Assembly (NCBI GenBank): GCA_050742255.1
Contig: JBOGHU010000066.1
Location: 1-21,057 of the forward strand
DNA length: 21,057 nucleotides
Direction: 5' to 3'
Source of the DNA: JBOGHU01 sp050742255
Lineage (GTDB): Bacteria > Actinomycetota > Acidimicrobiia > Acidimicrobiales > CADCSY01
Of the stretch, positions 14,683 through 21,057 are shown piece by piece. The translations under genes were made by a program, and so were the position numbers. Position 1 is the first letter of the stretch; the number at the start of each line of letters is the position of its first letter. The notes beneath the pieces are model-generated. The model had not been told where the DNA came from, did no database searches, and worked only from the letters and a program-made list of their open reading frames with translations.

Positions 14683-14730
14683 GGCCGTCAGGCCGTCAGG
14701 CCGTCAGGCCGTCAGGGCGTCAGGCTGTCG
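14683..14730. repeat. 8-bp tandem repeat GGCCGTCA at the end of the ABC gene
   Basis: Four perfect GGCCGTCA units (14683-14714) are followed by two degenerate ones (GGGCGTCA, GGCTGTCG). The array covers the last codons and the TGA of the ABC exporter gene and continues into the intergenic gap. Confidence 0.9.
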
Positions 14731-16529
14731 GCCCAGGCCCGGTGGAGGGTGGCGTAGCTGCCGCCGGTGGCGACCAGGGTGGCGGGGCCGCCGTCCTCGA
14801 CGATCCGCCCCCCCTCCACCACCAGCACCCGGTCGGCGATCTCCACCGTGGAGAGGCGGTGGGCGATGATCACCGCGGTGCGGCGGGCCAGCAGGGTGCG
14901 CAGGGCCCGCTGGGCCCGGCGCTCGCTGGGGATGTCGAGCGACGAGGTGGCCTCGTCGAGCACCAGCACCGTCGGGTCGGCCAGGAAGGCCCGGGCGAAG
15001 GCCACCAGCTGGCGCTGTCCGGCCGAGAGCCGGGCCCCCCGCCTGCCCACCTGGGCGTCGTAGCCATGGGGGAGGGCGGCGATGAGGTCGTGGGCGCCGA
15101 CGGCCCGGGCCGCCTCGGCGACCTCGTCGGGGGAGGCGCCAGGGCGGCCGAAGGCGATGTTGTCGCCCACCGAGCCGCTGAAGAGGAAGCCCTCCTGGGT
15201 CACCATGACCACCGCCCGGCGAAGGGCGCGGTCCTCGAGGTGGCGCAGGTCGACCCCGTCCAGCAGCACCCGGCCCTCGTCGGGGTCGTAGAGGCGGGCC
15301 AGCAGGCGGGCGATGGTCGACTTGCCGGCGCCGGTGGGTCCGACCAGGGCCAGCGTCTGCCCGGCCGGCACGACCAGGTCCAAGCCGTCGAGCACCGGCG
15401 GGCCGCCGTCCCTGCGGTAGGCGAAGCGCACCCCCTCAAAGCGGACCTGGCCCCGAGGCCGGTCGAGCGCCACCGTGGCCGGGGCTGGCGGCTCGGGGAC
15501 CGAGGGTTGCTCGTCGAGCACGCCCGACAGCTTCTCCAGGGCCGCCGCCGCCGACTGGAAGACGTTGTAGAACTGGCTCAGCTCCTGCATGGGGTCGAAG
15601 AACAGGCGCAGGTAGAGCAGGAACGCCACCAGCACGCCGACCGTCATCCCCCCGTCCAGCACCCGCATCCCGCCCACGGCCAGGATCACCGCGGTGGTGA
15701 CCGCCCCCAGGGCCCGCTGGCCCGGGCCGTACACCGCGGCCAGCCGGCTGGACCACAGGCTGGCGTCGCGGTACCGGCCGTTGAGGTCCTCGAAGATCTG
15801 CTGGTTGCGGGCCTGGCGCCCGAAGGCGTGGACCGCCCGGATGCCCGCCAGCGACTCCGCGAACTGCACGATGACCAGTGCCACCGTGGCGCGGGTGGCC
15901 CGGTAGGCGTGCTCGGAGCGGTCACGGAACCACCGGGTGAGCACGGCCATGGCCGGGACGACCAGCAGGGTGAGGGCTCCGAGGGGCAGGTCGAGGAGCA
16001 GGAGCACGGCGGCGATGCCCACCAGCTGGAGGGCGGCGGCGACCAGGGTTACCAGGCCGGTCTGGCACAGCTCGGCTATGGCGTCCACGTCGGAGGTGAG
16101 CCGGGAGACGACCCGCCCCGACGTGTACCGCTCGTGGAAGGCCAGGCTGAGCCGCTGGAGGTGGGCGAAGAGGCGGCCCCGCAGCTCCAGCAGCACGTCC
16201 TGACCGATCCGGCCGGTCAGCACGAGGAACGCCCGGTTGGCTCCCGCCGACAGCACCGCGGCGGCGGCGTAGGCGGCGACGACGAGCATGATGACCCCTG
16301 TCCCCCGCCCATCGACCAGGGCGGGGATGCCCCGGTCGATGCCCAGCCGGACCAGCCAGGGCCCGGCCAGCGACGCCGCCGTCTCCACCACGATGACGAC
16401 CGACGCCACCACCAGGGCCCGGCGCCGGGGCCGCAGCAGGGAGGCCAGCAACCCCCGGCTCCGGGAGCGAGAAGGCCCGCCACCCCTGCGTCCAGCTGCC
16501 CGGCCTCCTCGGCGGCGACGCCGCGCCAC
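14712..16529 (-). CDS. ABC exporter subunit B (canonical ATPase site), N-terminus likely frameshifted
   Basis: Half-transporter with fused membrane and ATPase domains; 605 residues from the GTG at 16529. Six membrane helices span roughly residues 40-330. The ATPase domain has Walker A GPTGAGKST, Q-loop VTQEGFLFS, signature LSAGQRQ (Ala replacing the usual second Gly of LSGGQ), Walker B with catalytic glutamate (VLVLDEATSSLD) and the H-loop IIAHRLSTVE. With the upstream partner it should form a heterodimeric drug/lipid exporter, where this subunit supplies the Glu of the active site. The first residues from GTG 16529 are Arg/Gly-rich and atypical. A better N-terminus lies in another frame from a GTG at 16600 overlapping the partner's stop, so one base seems to be missing near 16483-16486. 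Confidence 0.9.
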   Translation of the reverse strand: MARRRRRGGRAAGRRGGGPSRSRSRGLLASLLRPRRRALVVASVVIVVETAASLAGPWLVRLGIDRGIPALVDGRGTGVIMLVVAAYAAAAVLSAGANRAFLVLTGRIGQDVLLELRGRLFAHLQRLSLAFHERYTSGRVVSRLTSDVDAIAELCQTGLVTLVAAALQLVGIAAVLLLLDLPLGALTLLVVPAMAVLTRWFRDRSEHAYRATRATVALVIVQFAESLAGIRAVHAFGRQARNQQIFEDLNGRYRDASLWSSRLAAVYGPGQRALGAVTTAVILAVGGMRVLDGGMTVGVLVAFLLYLRLFFDPMQELSQFYNVFQSAAAALEKLSGVLDEQPSVPEPPAPATVALDRPRGQVRFEGVRFAYRRDGGPPVLDGLDLVVPAGQTLALVGPTGAGKSTIARLLARLYDPDEGRVLLDGVDLRHLEDRALRRAVVMVTQEGFLFSGSVGDNIAFGRPGASPDEVAEAARAVGAHDLIAALPHGYDAQVGRRGARLSAGQRQLVAFARAFLADPTVLVLDEATSSLDIPSERRAQRALRTLLARRTAVIIAHRLSTVEIADRVLVVEGGRIVEDGGPATLVATGGSYATLHRAWADSLTP

Positions 16530-16600
16530 CCGTCCCCCAGGGGGCGACGACCGACCTCGACGGCGCCAGACCGGCCCGGCGACGCGCGCCCGTCCCTCAC
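16483..16600 (-). other. Out-of-frame N-terminal segment of ABC subunit B
   Basis: From GTG 16600, which overlaps the TGA of subunit A as GTGA, a frame reads VRDGRASPGRSG and then WRGVAAEEAGQLDAG, which looks like a normal cytoplasmic lead-in of such exporters. One extra G in the run at 16483-16486 would join it to the subunit B frame at GGPSRSRSRGLLASLLRP and give a continuous 629-residue protein. Confidence 0.55.
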
Positions 16601-18306
16601 GCCACCCTCGGCTCGGGCGCCTCCGCCCGCTGGGACAGAACGGCCGCGTAGCGCTCCTCGGTGGCCAGCAGCTCGGCGTGGGTGCCCGTGGCCGCCACCC
16701 GTCCCTCGTCCAGCAGGACGACGCGGTCGGCCAGGGCGACCGTCGAGGGCCGGTGCACCACCACCAGGGCGGTGGAGCCGGCCAGGACCGTGGCCAGGGC
16801 CGACTCGACCAGCCCCTCGGTGTGCACGTCGAGGGCGGAGAGGGGGTCGTCGAGCACCAGCACCGGCGGTCGGCCCAGGATGGCCCGGGCCAGGGCCAGG
16901 CGCTGGCGCTGGCCGCCCGACAGGCTGAGCCCCTGCTCGCCGATCCGGGTGTCGAGGCCCCAGGGCAGGTCATGGACGAAGCTGGCCTGGGCCGTCCCGA
17001 TGGCCTCGGCGATCTCGTCGTCGGTGGCGTGGGGGTGGCCGAGGAGGAGGTTCTCCCGCACGCTGGCCGAGAACAGCACCGGGTCCTCGAAGGCCACGCC
17101 GACCTGGCGGCGCAGGGAGTCCAGGGTGAGGTCGCGCACGTCGTGGCCGTCGAGGGTCACCCGGCCGGCGCTGACGTCGGCCAGCCGGGGCACCAGCGAC
17201 AGCAGGGTGGTCTTGCCGCTCCCGGTCACCCCGGCCACGGCCACCACCTCGCCGGGCTCCAGCTCCAGGTCGACCCCGGCCAGGACCGGGCGATCGGAGC
17301 CGGGGTGGGAGAACTGCACGCCCTCGAAGCGCACCCGCCCGACGGCGGTGGCCAGCTCCACGGCGCCGGGTATGTCGGCGATGGCCGGCTCGGTGTCGAG
17401 CACCTCGCCGATCCGCTCCGTGGCGGTGACGGCCTCCTCGGCGACGGCGAGGATCCAGCCCAGCGACTCCACCGGCCACACCAGCATGAGGAGCAGGGCG
17501 ATGAACGCGGCCAGCCCCCCCAGGCTGAGGGCTCCCCGCCCCACCGCCACCGCCCCGCCCAGGAGCACCGCGGCCAGGGCCAGGCGGGGCACCAGGCCGA
17601 GCAGCGACTCGAACCGGCCCCGCAGGCGCACGGCCTCCAGGGCCTGCGCCCGCAGCTCCACCGCCTCTCCCACGAACCGCTCCGTGACCGCCGGCCCCCG
17701 CCCGAAGGCCTTGATCACCCGGATGCCGGCGGCGGACTCCTCGATGGTGGTGGTGAGGTCACCCTGGCGGTCCTGGACCCGCCGGCTGGCCACCCGGTAG
17801 GCGAGGGCGAACCGGCGGGTGATGGCGCCCACCGGCACCATGACGGCGGCGGTCAGCAGGGCGAGGAGGGCGTGGAGGCGGACCATGAGGCCGAGCACCA
17901 CCGCCACGGTGAGGACGTTGGCGATGAGGAAGACCGAGGCGAAGCCGACGAAGCGGCGGACGGCGCTGACGTCGGCGAAGGCGCGCGACAGCAGCTGTCC
18001 CGACTGCACCCGGTCGTGGAACGCGACGGGGAGGCGCTGGAGGTGGGCGTAGAGGTCGTCGCGCAGGCGGGCCTCGACGGCGGTGGACACCTCGGCCAGG
18101 CGGTAGCGGCGGACGGCGGCCAGGAGCGCCTCGGCCAACCCCAGGGCCAGGGCCAGGCCGGCCAGGGGGAGGAGGCCCCCCCCGTCACCCTGGGCCAGGG
18201 GGCCGTCGATGACGGACTTGGCCACCAGGGGGATGAGCGTGGCCAGCACCGTCCCCGCCACGGCGGCGAGGAGCACCAGCCCCAGCGCCGTGGCGTGGGG
18301 GCGCAC
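16597..18306 (-). CDS. ABC exporter subunit A (degenerate ATPase site)
   Basis: Half-transporter of 569 residues from the GTG at 18306: six membrane helices (about 5-290), then an ATPase domain. Walker A is GVTGSGKTT (359-367), the Q-loop reads AFEDPVLFS with Glu for Gln, the signature is a perfect LSGGQ (462-466), and Walker B VLVLDD ends in Asp487 where a catalytic Glu is usual; His518 is present. That Asp marks the degenerate subunit of heterodimeric exporters such as TM287/288. The 18306 start has no ribosome site. The frame stays open upstream to about 18375 and reads RRLWPY just before VRPH, a typical family lead-in, so the protein probably begins up to 23 residues earlier at a non-ATG/GTG codon (CTG 18372 or ATC 18375) after a TAGGTT box. 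Confidence 0.92.
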   Translation of the reverse strand: MRPHATALGLVLLAAVAGTVLATLIPLVAKSVIDGPLAQGDGGGLLPLAGLALALGLAEALLAAVRRYRLAEVSTAVEARLRDDLYAHLQRLPVAFHDRVQSGQLLSRAFADVSAVRRFVGFASVFLIANVLTVAVVLGLMVRLHALLALLTAAVMVPVGAITRRFALAYRVASRRVQDRQGDLTTTIEESAAGIRVIKAFGRGPAVTERFVGEAVELRAQALEAVRLRGRFESLLGLVPRLALAAVLLGGAVAVGRGALSLGGLAAFIALLLMLVWPVESLGWILAVAEEAVTATERIGEVLDTEPAIADIPGAVELATAVGRVRFEGVQFSHPGSDRPVLAGVDLELEPGEVVAVAGVTGSGKTTLLSLVPRLADVSAGRVTLDGHDVRDLTLDSLRRQVGVAFEDPVLFSASVRENLLLGHPHATDDEIAEAIGTAQASFVHDLPWGLDTRIGEQGLSLSGGQRQRLALARAILGRPPVLVLDDPLSALDVHTEGLVESALATVLAGSTALVVVHRPSTVALADRVVLLDEGRVAATGTHAELLATEERYAAVLSQRAEAPEPRVA

Positions 18307-18381
18307 GTAGGGCCACAGACGCCGACCGGCGCGACGGCGACGGCGTGCCCCCGGGGCAGGTGAGACGGGCAGGATGGATCG

Positions 18382-18387
18382 AACCTA
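18382..18387 (-). promoter_or_regulatory. -10 box (TAGGTT) of the ABC exporter pair
   Basis: TAGGTT fits TAnnnT. It ends 6 nt before an in-frame ATC and 9 nt before an in-frame CTG that would extend subunit A. Confidence 0.4.
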
Positions 18388-18462
18388 CCGGCGCCGGCGA
18401 GGTCCCGGCGCGGGGTTTACCGGCGCGGGATCACCGGCCCCCGCCCGCCCACCCACCATGGC

Positions 18463-18507
18463 TCTCCGGTCGCCCCACGTCGCCCAGCGACGCCCAGCGA
18501 CCGGAGA
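18463..18507. repeat. 45-bp nested palindromic element, copy C (inverted)
   Basis: Perfect 11-bp outer arms TCTCCGGTCGC/GCGACCGGAGA, symmetric CCCA/CCCA internal loop, inner stem CGTCGC/GCGACG and CCA loop. It is the inverted version of copies A and B, differing at about three positions. It lies 28 bp after the stop of the NuoF-like gene and may end that transcript. The rest of the 18388-18534 gap shows nothing else I can support. Confidence 0.85.
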
Positions 18508-18534
18508 AGGGGGACACCCGAGCGGCCCCACCGC

Positions 18535-19986
18535 CTACCCGGCCGGCTGGCCGGATCGCTGGTCGACGCGGTCGGCGGGGGACTGCCCCGAGTAGACCTC
18601 GTCGAAGGTCCAGTCCGGCTGCTTGCGCCAGTGGCCCTCGTCCAGGACGGCCCGGTCGGCCCGGATGTCGGTGATGGGCGCGATCAGCTCCGGCTCGGCG
18701 GCGGCGGCGGCACCGGTGGCGTGGGCCTGGAGCTCGTCGGGGAACAGGCGGAAGATGCTGGAGACCACCTGCTCGTGCTGGTGGGCCAGGTAGCAGCGGG
18801 CGCTGTCGGCCACGGTGTGGAGGCGGCTCTCGGCCTGGGCCAGGCCGTGGTGGCCGCCCTCGGAGCGGCGCAGGGCGTCGAGCAGGCCGGCCAGGGCCAG
18901 GCCGTCCTGCTTGCAGGGCGTGCACTGGCCACAGGACTCGACGGCGAGGAAGCGGGAGACCCCCTGCGCCACCGCCGACAGGTCGGTGGCGTCGTCGAAC
19001 ACGATGAACCCCGCCGCCCCCAGCCCGCTGCCGATGGCCTGGAGCGACTCGTACGAGGCCGGGGTGTCGAAGAGACACTCCGGGACGAGCGGGTTGGCCA
19101 CGCCGGACATGGCCGCCACCAGCCGCCGCTGGGGCCGGGCGCCACCGCCGACGGTGTCGATGACCTCCCGCAGCGGCGTCCCCATGGGGAGCTCGGCCAC
19201 CCCGTGGCGGCGGCTGCGGCCGGTGACGGTGAACACCACCGTGCCCGGTGACTCGACGGTGCCCACCGCCCGGAACCAGTCCGGGCCCCGGGCCAGGATG
19301 CCCGGGACGTTGGCGAAGGTCTCCACGTTGTTGACCAGGGTCGGCGGGGCGGGTGTGGCGCCGGTGGGGCCGGCCAGGACCGTCTGGGCCGAGGAGGCGG
19401 TGTCGGACCCCACCTCGTCCACGCCGTGGCGGAAGGGAGGGGCGATGCGGGGGAAGGGGTGCCGGCCGGCGATCACCTCCAACAGGGCGGTCTCCTCGCC
19501 GTAGAGGTAGGAGCTGGGCCCCTCGACCACCTCCATCGCGATTCCCTCCGCCCACCCTGCCGTCCGCACCTCCTCGGCGGCGGCCCGCACCCGCCCCACC
19601 TCCCGCTCGAAGGCGGCCTTGAGGGCCACCACCACCTTGTCCGCCCCGACCGCCAGCGCCCCGGCCAGGGCGCCCTCGAGGACCCGGTACGGGTTCTGGC
19701 GGAGGATGGCCCGGTCCTTGAAGGTGCCCGGCTCCCCCTCGGCGGCGTTCACCACGACGGTCGTCGGCACCGCCGCCGAGCGGTTCTGGGCCACCGTCCG
19801 CCACTTGGTCCCGGTGGTGAACCCGGCGCCGCCCCGGCCCCTCAGACCCGACGCCTCGATGTCGTCGACGATGCCCACCGGGCCCAGCCGGCGCCCGGCC
19901 TCCAGCCCCCGCCCCCCGCCGCCGCGGATGTGGTCGGCGAGGGTGGTGGCCGGCTCGGGGTCGAGGACCCGCGGCTCGACGGTCAC
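18535..19986 (-). CDS. NuoF-like NADH-binding flavo-iron-sulfur protein
   Basis: Homolog of the 51-kDa NADH-oxidising subunit of complex I; 483 residues. FMN/NADH motifs are GLRGRGGAGFTTGTKW (47-62), EGEPGTFKDR (83-92) and YLYGEETALLE (160-170). PTLVNNVET (215-223) begins the SLBB region. The N3-type [4Fe-4S] ligands fit Cys352, 355 and 358 (ESCGQCTPC) and Cys398. Two departures from standard NuoF are visible: GPSSYLYGEE in place of GAGAYICGEE, and about 20 extra residues before PTLVNN. No NuoE or NuoG partner lies within the window, so it is more likely a stand-alone NADH:acceptor oxidoreductase component than part of a nuo operon. The GTG start overlaps the TGA of a short upstream reading frame. 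Confidence 0.88.
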   Translation of the reverse strand: MTVEPRVLDPEPATTLADHIRGGGGRGLEAGRRLGPVGIVDDIEASGLRGRGGAGFTTGTKWRTVAQNRSAAVPTTVVVNAAEGEPGTFKDRAILRQNPYRVLEGALAGALAVGADKVVVALKAAFEREVGRVRAAAEEVRTAGWAEGIAMEVVEGPSSYLYGEETALLEVIAGRHPFPRIAPPFRHGVDEVGSDTASSAQTVLAGPTGATPAPPTLVNNVETFANVPGILARGPDWFRAVGTVESPGTVVFTVTGRSRRHGVAELPMGTPLREVIDTVGGGARPQRRLVAAMSGVANPLVPECLFDTPASYESLQAIGSGLGAAGFIVFDDATDLSAVAQGVSRFLAVESCGQCTPCKQDGLALAGLLDALRRSEGGHHGLAQAESRLHTVADSARCYLAHQHEQVVSSIFRLFPDELQAHATGAAAAAEPELIAPITDIRADRAVLDEGHWRKQPDWTFDEVYSGQSPADRVDQRSGQPAG

Positions 19987-20024
19987 GCCCGGGAGATCGC
20001 CCGCCGTCTGGGGGAGGCTGACAT
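19983..20024 (-). CDS. Predicted leaderless 13-residue leader peptide upstream of the NuoF-like gene
   Basis: ATG at 20024 opens MSASPRRRAISRA and ends at TGA 19983-19985, which overlaps the GTG of the NuoF-like gene as GTGA. TAGGGT ends 7 nt before this ATG; an in-frame ATG at 20030 would add two residues. The NuoF-like frame itself is closed by a TAG at 20037 and has no ATG, GTG or TTG between there and 19986. Translation of the short frame could therefore deliver ribosomes to the main gene, which has no Shine-Dalgarno. The three consecutive Arg codons (AGA CGG CGG) include a codon rare in high-GC genomes. This is inferred from sequence only. Confidence 0.45.
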   Translation of the reverse strand: MSASPRRRAISRA

Positions 20025-20031
20025 CGCCATC

Positions 20032-20037
20032 ACCCTA
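20032..20037 (-). promoter_or_regulatory. -10 box (TAGGGT) before the leader peptide and NuoF-like gene
   Basis: TAGGGT fits TAnnnT and ends 7 nt before the leader ATG at 20024, the same geometry as the other leaderless starts in the window. Confidence 0.45.
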
Positions 20038-20056
20038 ACGGTCGGGCCCGGCGCCC

Positions 20057-20329
20057 TCACGTCCCCCGCCTCCGATCGTCCCGGTCGGCGGCCCCGACGG
20101 CGAAGCCGAGGATGATCGCCGGGGCCAGCACCACCGACCCGGCGACCAGGCAGGCGGTCACGGCCGCCGCCAGCAGGTCGGTGAAGCCGGCGAGCAGCCC
20201 GGCCACGAAGAGGGCCACGGCCACCCCGAACAGGCCCGCCCCCAGCCTCTGGCCCACCACCGCCAGCCGCTTGGCCCGGGCCCGCCTGTCCCGCACGGGG
20301 TCGGACGGGACCGGCTCGTCGGCGGCCAT
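20057..20329 (-). CDS. Small two-helix membrane protein of unknown function
   Basis: A 90-residue product with a charged N-terminus (MAADEPVPSDPVRDRRARAKR). Two hydrophobic helices follow, LGAGLFGVAVALFVAGLLAG and one covering the stretch TACLVAGSVVLAPAIILGF, and then a basic tail (RDDRRRGT). No family is recognised. The ATG start overlaps the stop of the TldD/PmbA-family gene by one base (TGATG), so it is translated from the same mRNA and its expression is tied to that gene. The reading frame stays open further upstream, but that part runs across the TldD/PmbA gene in a different frame and is not credible. Confidence 0.65.
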   Translation of the reverse strand: MAADEPVPSDPVRDRRARAKRLAVVGQRLGAGLFGVAVALFVAGLLAGFTDLLAAAVTACLVAGSVVLAPAIILGFAVGAADRDDRRRGT

Positions 20330-21057
20330 CAGTGGTCGGTGGCCGAGGAGAACCTGAAGGCCCGGACCCGCAGGGCCGGCGCCCGCACGTCGCCGCCCTC
20401 GTCGCAGCAGGTGCCGAGGTCGTGGCCCACGCCGTCGCAGGCGGCCAGGGCGGCCAGGATCGACTGGTTGAAGCGCAGGCTCCGCACCGGCGTGCCCACC
20501 CCGCCGCCCTCGATCCGGAAGGTCCCGTCCCGGGTCATCCCGGTGAGGAGCGCTTGTTTGGGGTTGACGGTGCGGGCGTACCAGAAGCGGGTCACGAGCA
20601 GGCCCTCCTCGATGCCGGCGACCAGCTCGTCCACGCCGGCGTGGCCGGGCGCCACCACCAGGTGGCTGGGGTAGGGCCCCCATGGGTTGGGCCCGACCAG
20701 CCCGTGGCCGGTCGGTGCCACACCGGCGGCGGCGGCGGTGGCCCGGTCGTGGACCAGCCCCGCCGCCACCCCGTCTCGGATCAGCTCCACCCGGCTCCTC
20801 GGCGTCCCCTCGCCGTCGAAGGGCAGCCCGATGGCCCCCTCGCCCACGGCGTCGTCGGCCAGGCTCACCAGCGGCGACGCCACCTCGGTGCCCAGCCGGT
20901 CGCACAGGGCCGAGCGCCCCTCGGCGTAGGCCTTGGCCGAGAACGCCCCGGCCAGGTGGTCGACGAGGGTGGCCACCGCCGAGGGCAGCAGCACGACCTC
21001 CCAGGTGCCGGGCCGGGCGTCGGCCGGGGCGGCGGCGGCGGCGCAGGTGGCGGCGGC
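20329..21057 (-). CDS. TldD/PmbA-family protein, C-terminal part (5' end outside window)
   Basis: The 242 visible residues are the C-terminal domain of the TldD/TldE (PmbA) family, which in other bacteria forms a TldD-TldE protease that trims peptides or matures modified peptides. Recognisable parts are PGTWEVVLLPSAVATLVDHL, KAYAEGRS, LVVAPGHAGVDELVAGIEEG, and TGMTRDGTFRIEGGG with SLRFNQSIL. The HExxxH zinc motif of TldD is not in the visible part, which fits a TldE/PmbA-like partner, though the N-terminus is missing. The end is richer in cysteine than usual (CDGVGHDLGTCCDEGG). The small membrane protein follows with a one-base overlap. A TldD partner could lie just beyond the right edge. Confidence 0.85.
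   Translation of the reverse strand, partial: AAATCAAAAAPADARPGTWEVVLLPSAVATLVDHLAGAFSAKAYAEGRSALCDRLGTEVASPLVSLADDAVGEGAIGLPFDGEGTPRSRVELIRDGVAAGLVHDRATAAAAGVAPTGHGLVGPNPWGPYPSHLVVAPGHAGVDELVAGIEEGLLVTRFWYARTVNPKQALLTGMTRDGTFRIEGGGVGTPVRSLRFNQSILAALAACDGVGHDLGTCCDEGGDVRAPALRVRAFRFSSATDH

Noticed and set aside
18535..20024. Start of a complex I (nuo) operon
   Set aside because: The flanking genes are an ABC exporter, a small membrane protein and a TldD/PmbA-family gene; no other nuo subunit is present.

Overview
This is a very GC-rich, gene-dense chromosomal segment of an actinobacterium. Gene order, codon bias toward G/C in third positions, GTG starts and TAnnnT -10 boxes placed right against start codons all fit the high-GC Actinomycetota. 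An Acidimicrobiia-like lineage is my guess from gene content, not something the sequence proves. There is no rRNA, tRNA, CRISPR, transposase or phage gene. Most genes are core or common accessory genes.

Layout. A Ser/Thr protein kinase (1-1079, minus, runs off the left edge) diverges from a small single-pass membrane protein with four extracytoplasmic cysteines (1170-1661). A minus-strand pair follows: NAD-dependent DNA ligase LigA, then an FNT-family channel. Next comes a disturbed zone (4647-5464): a broken nitronate monooxygenase remnant of visibly lower GC, then a 153-bp tandem duplication carrying a hairpin element, a promoter and a start codon, leading into a plus-strand membrane protein. 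A minus-strand run follows: RDD membrane protein, then cysteine desulfurase and MnmA (4-bp overlap), the last two forming a tRNA 2-thiouridine module. A SpoIIM-like membrane protein diverges from the RDD gene, followed by Hsp20, a short-chain dehydrogenase (1-bp overlap with Hsp20) and cysteinyl-tRNA synthetase. A convergent terminator hairpin separates cysS from a secreted TolB-like beta-propeller. To its right lie a heterodimeric ABC exporter pair, a NuoF-like flavo-iron-sulfur protein, a small two-helix membrane protein and the C-terminal part of a TldD/PmbA-family protein that runs off the right edge.

The most interesting signals are in the regulatory and repeat layer. (1) At eight genes a TAnnnT box lies 5-10 nt before the start codon with no Shine-Dalgarno, implying widespread leaderless mRNAs. 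One of these boxes drives a predicted 13-codon leaderless leader peptide whose TGA overlaps the GTG of the NuoF-like gene. (2) A 45-bp nested palindrome occurs three times, twice inside the 153-bp duplication and once, inverted, between the NuoF-like and ABC genes. (3) The second ABC gene appears to have lost one base in a G run, splitting off its N-terminus. I found no clearly new multi-gene system.
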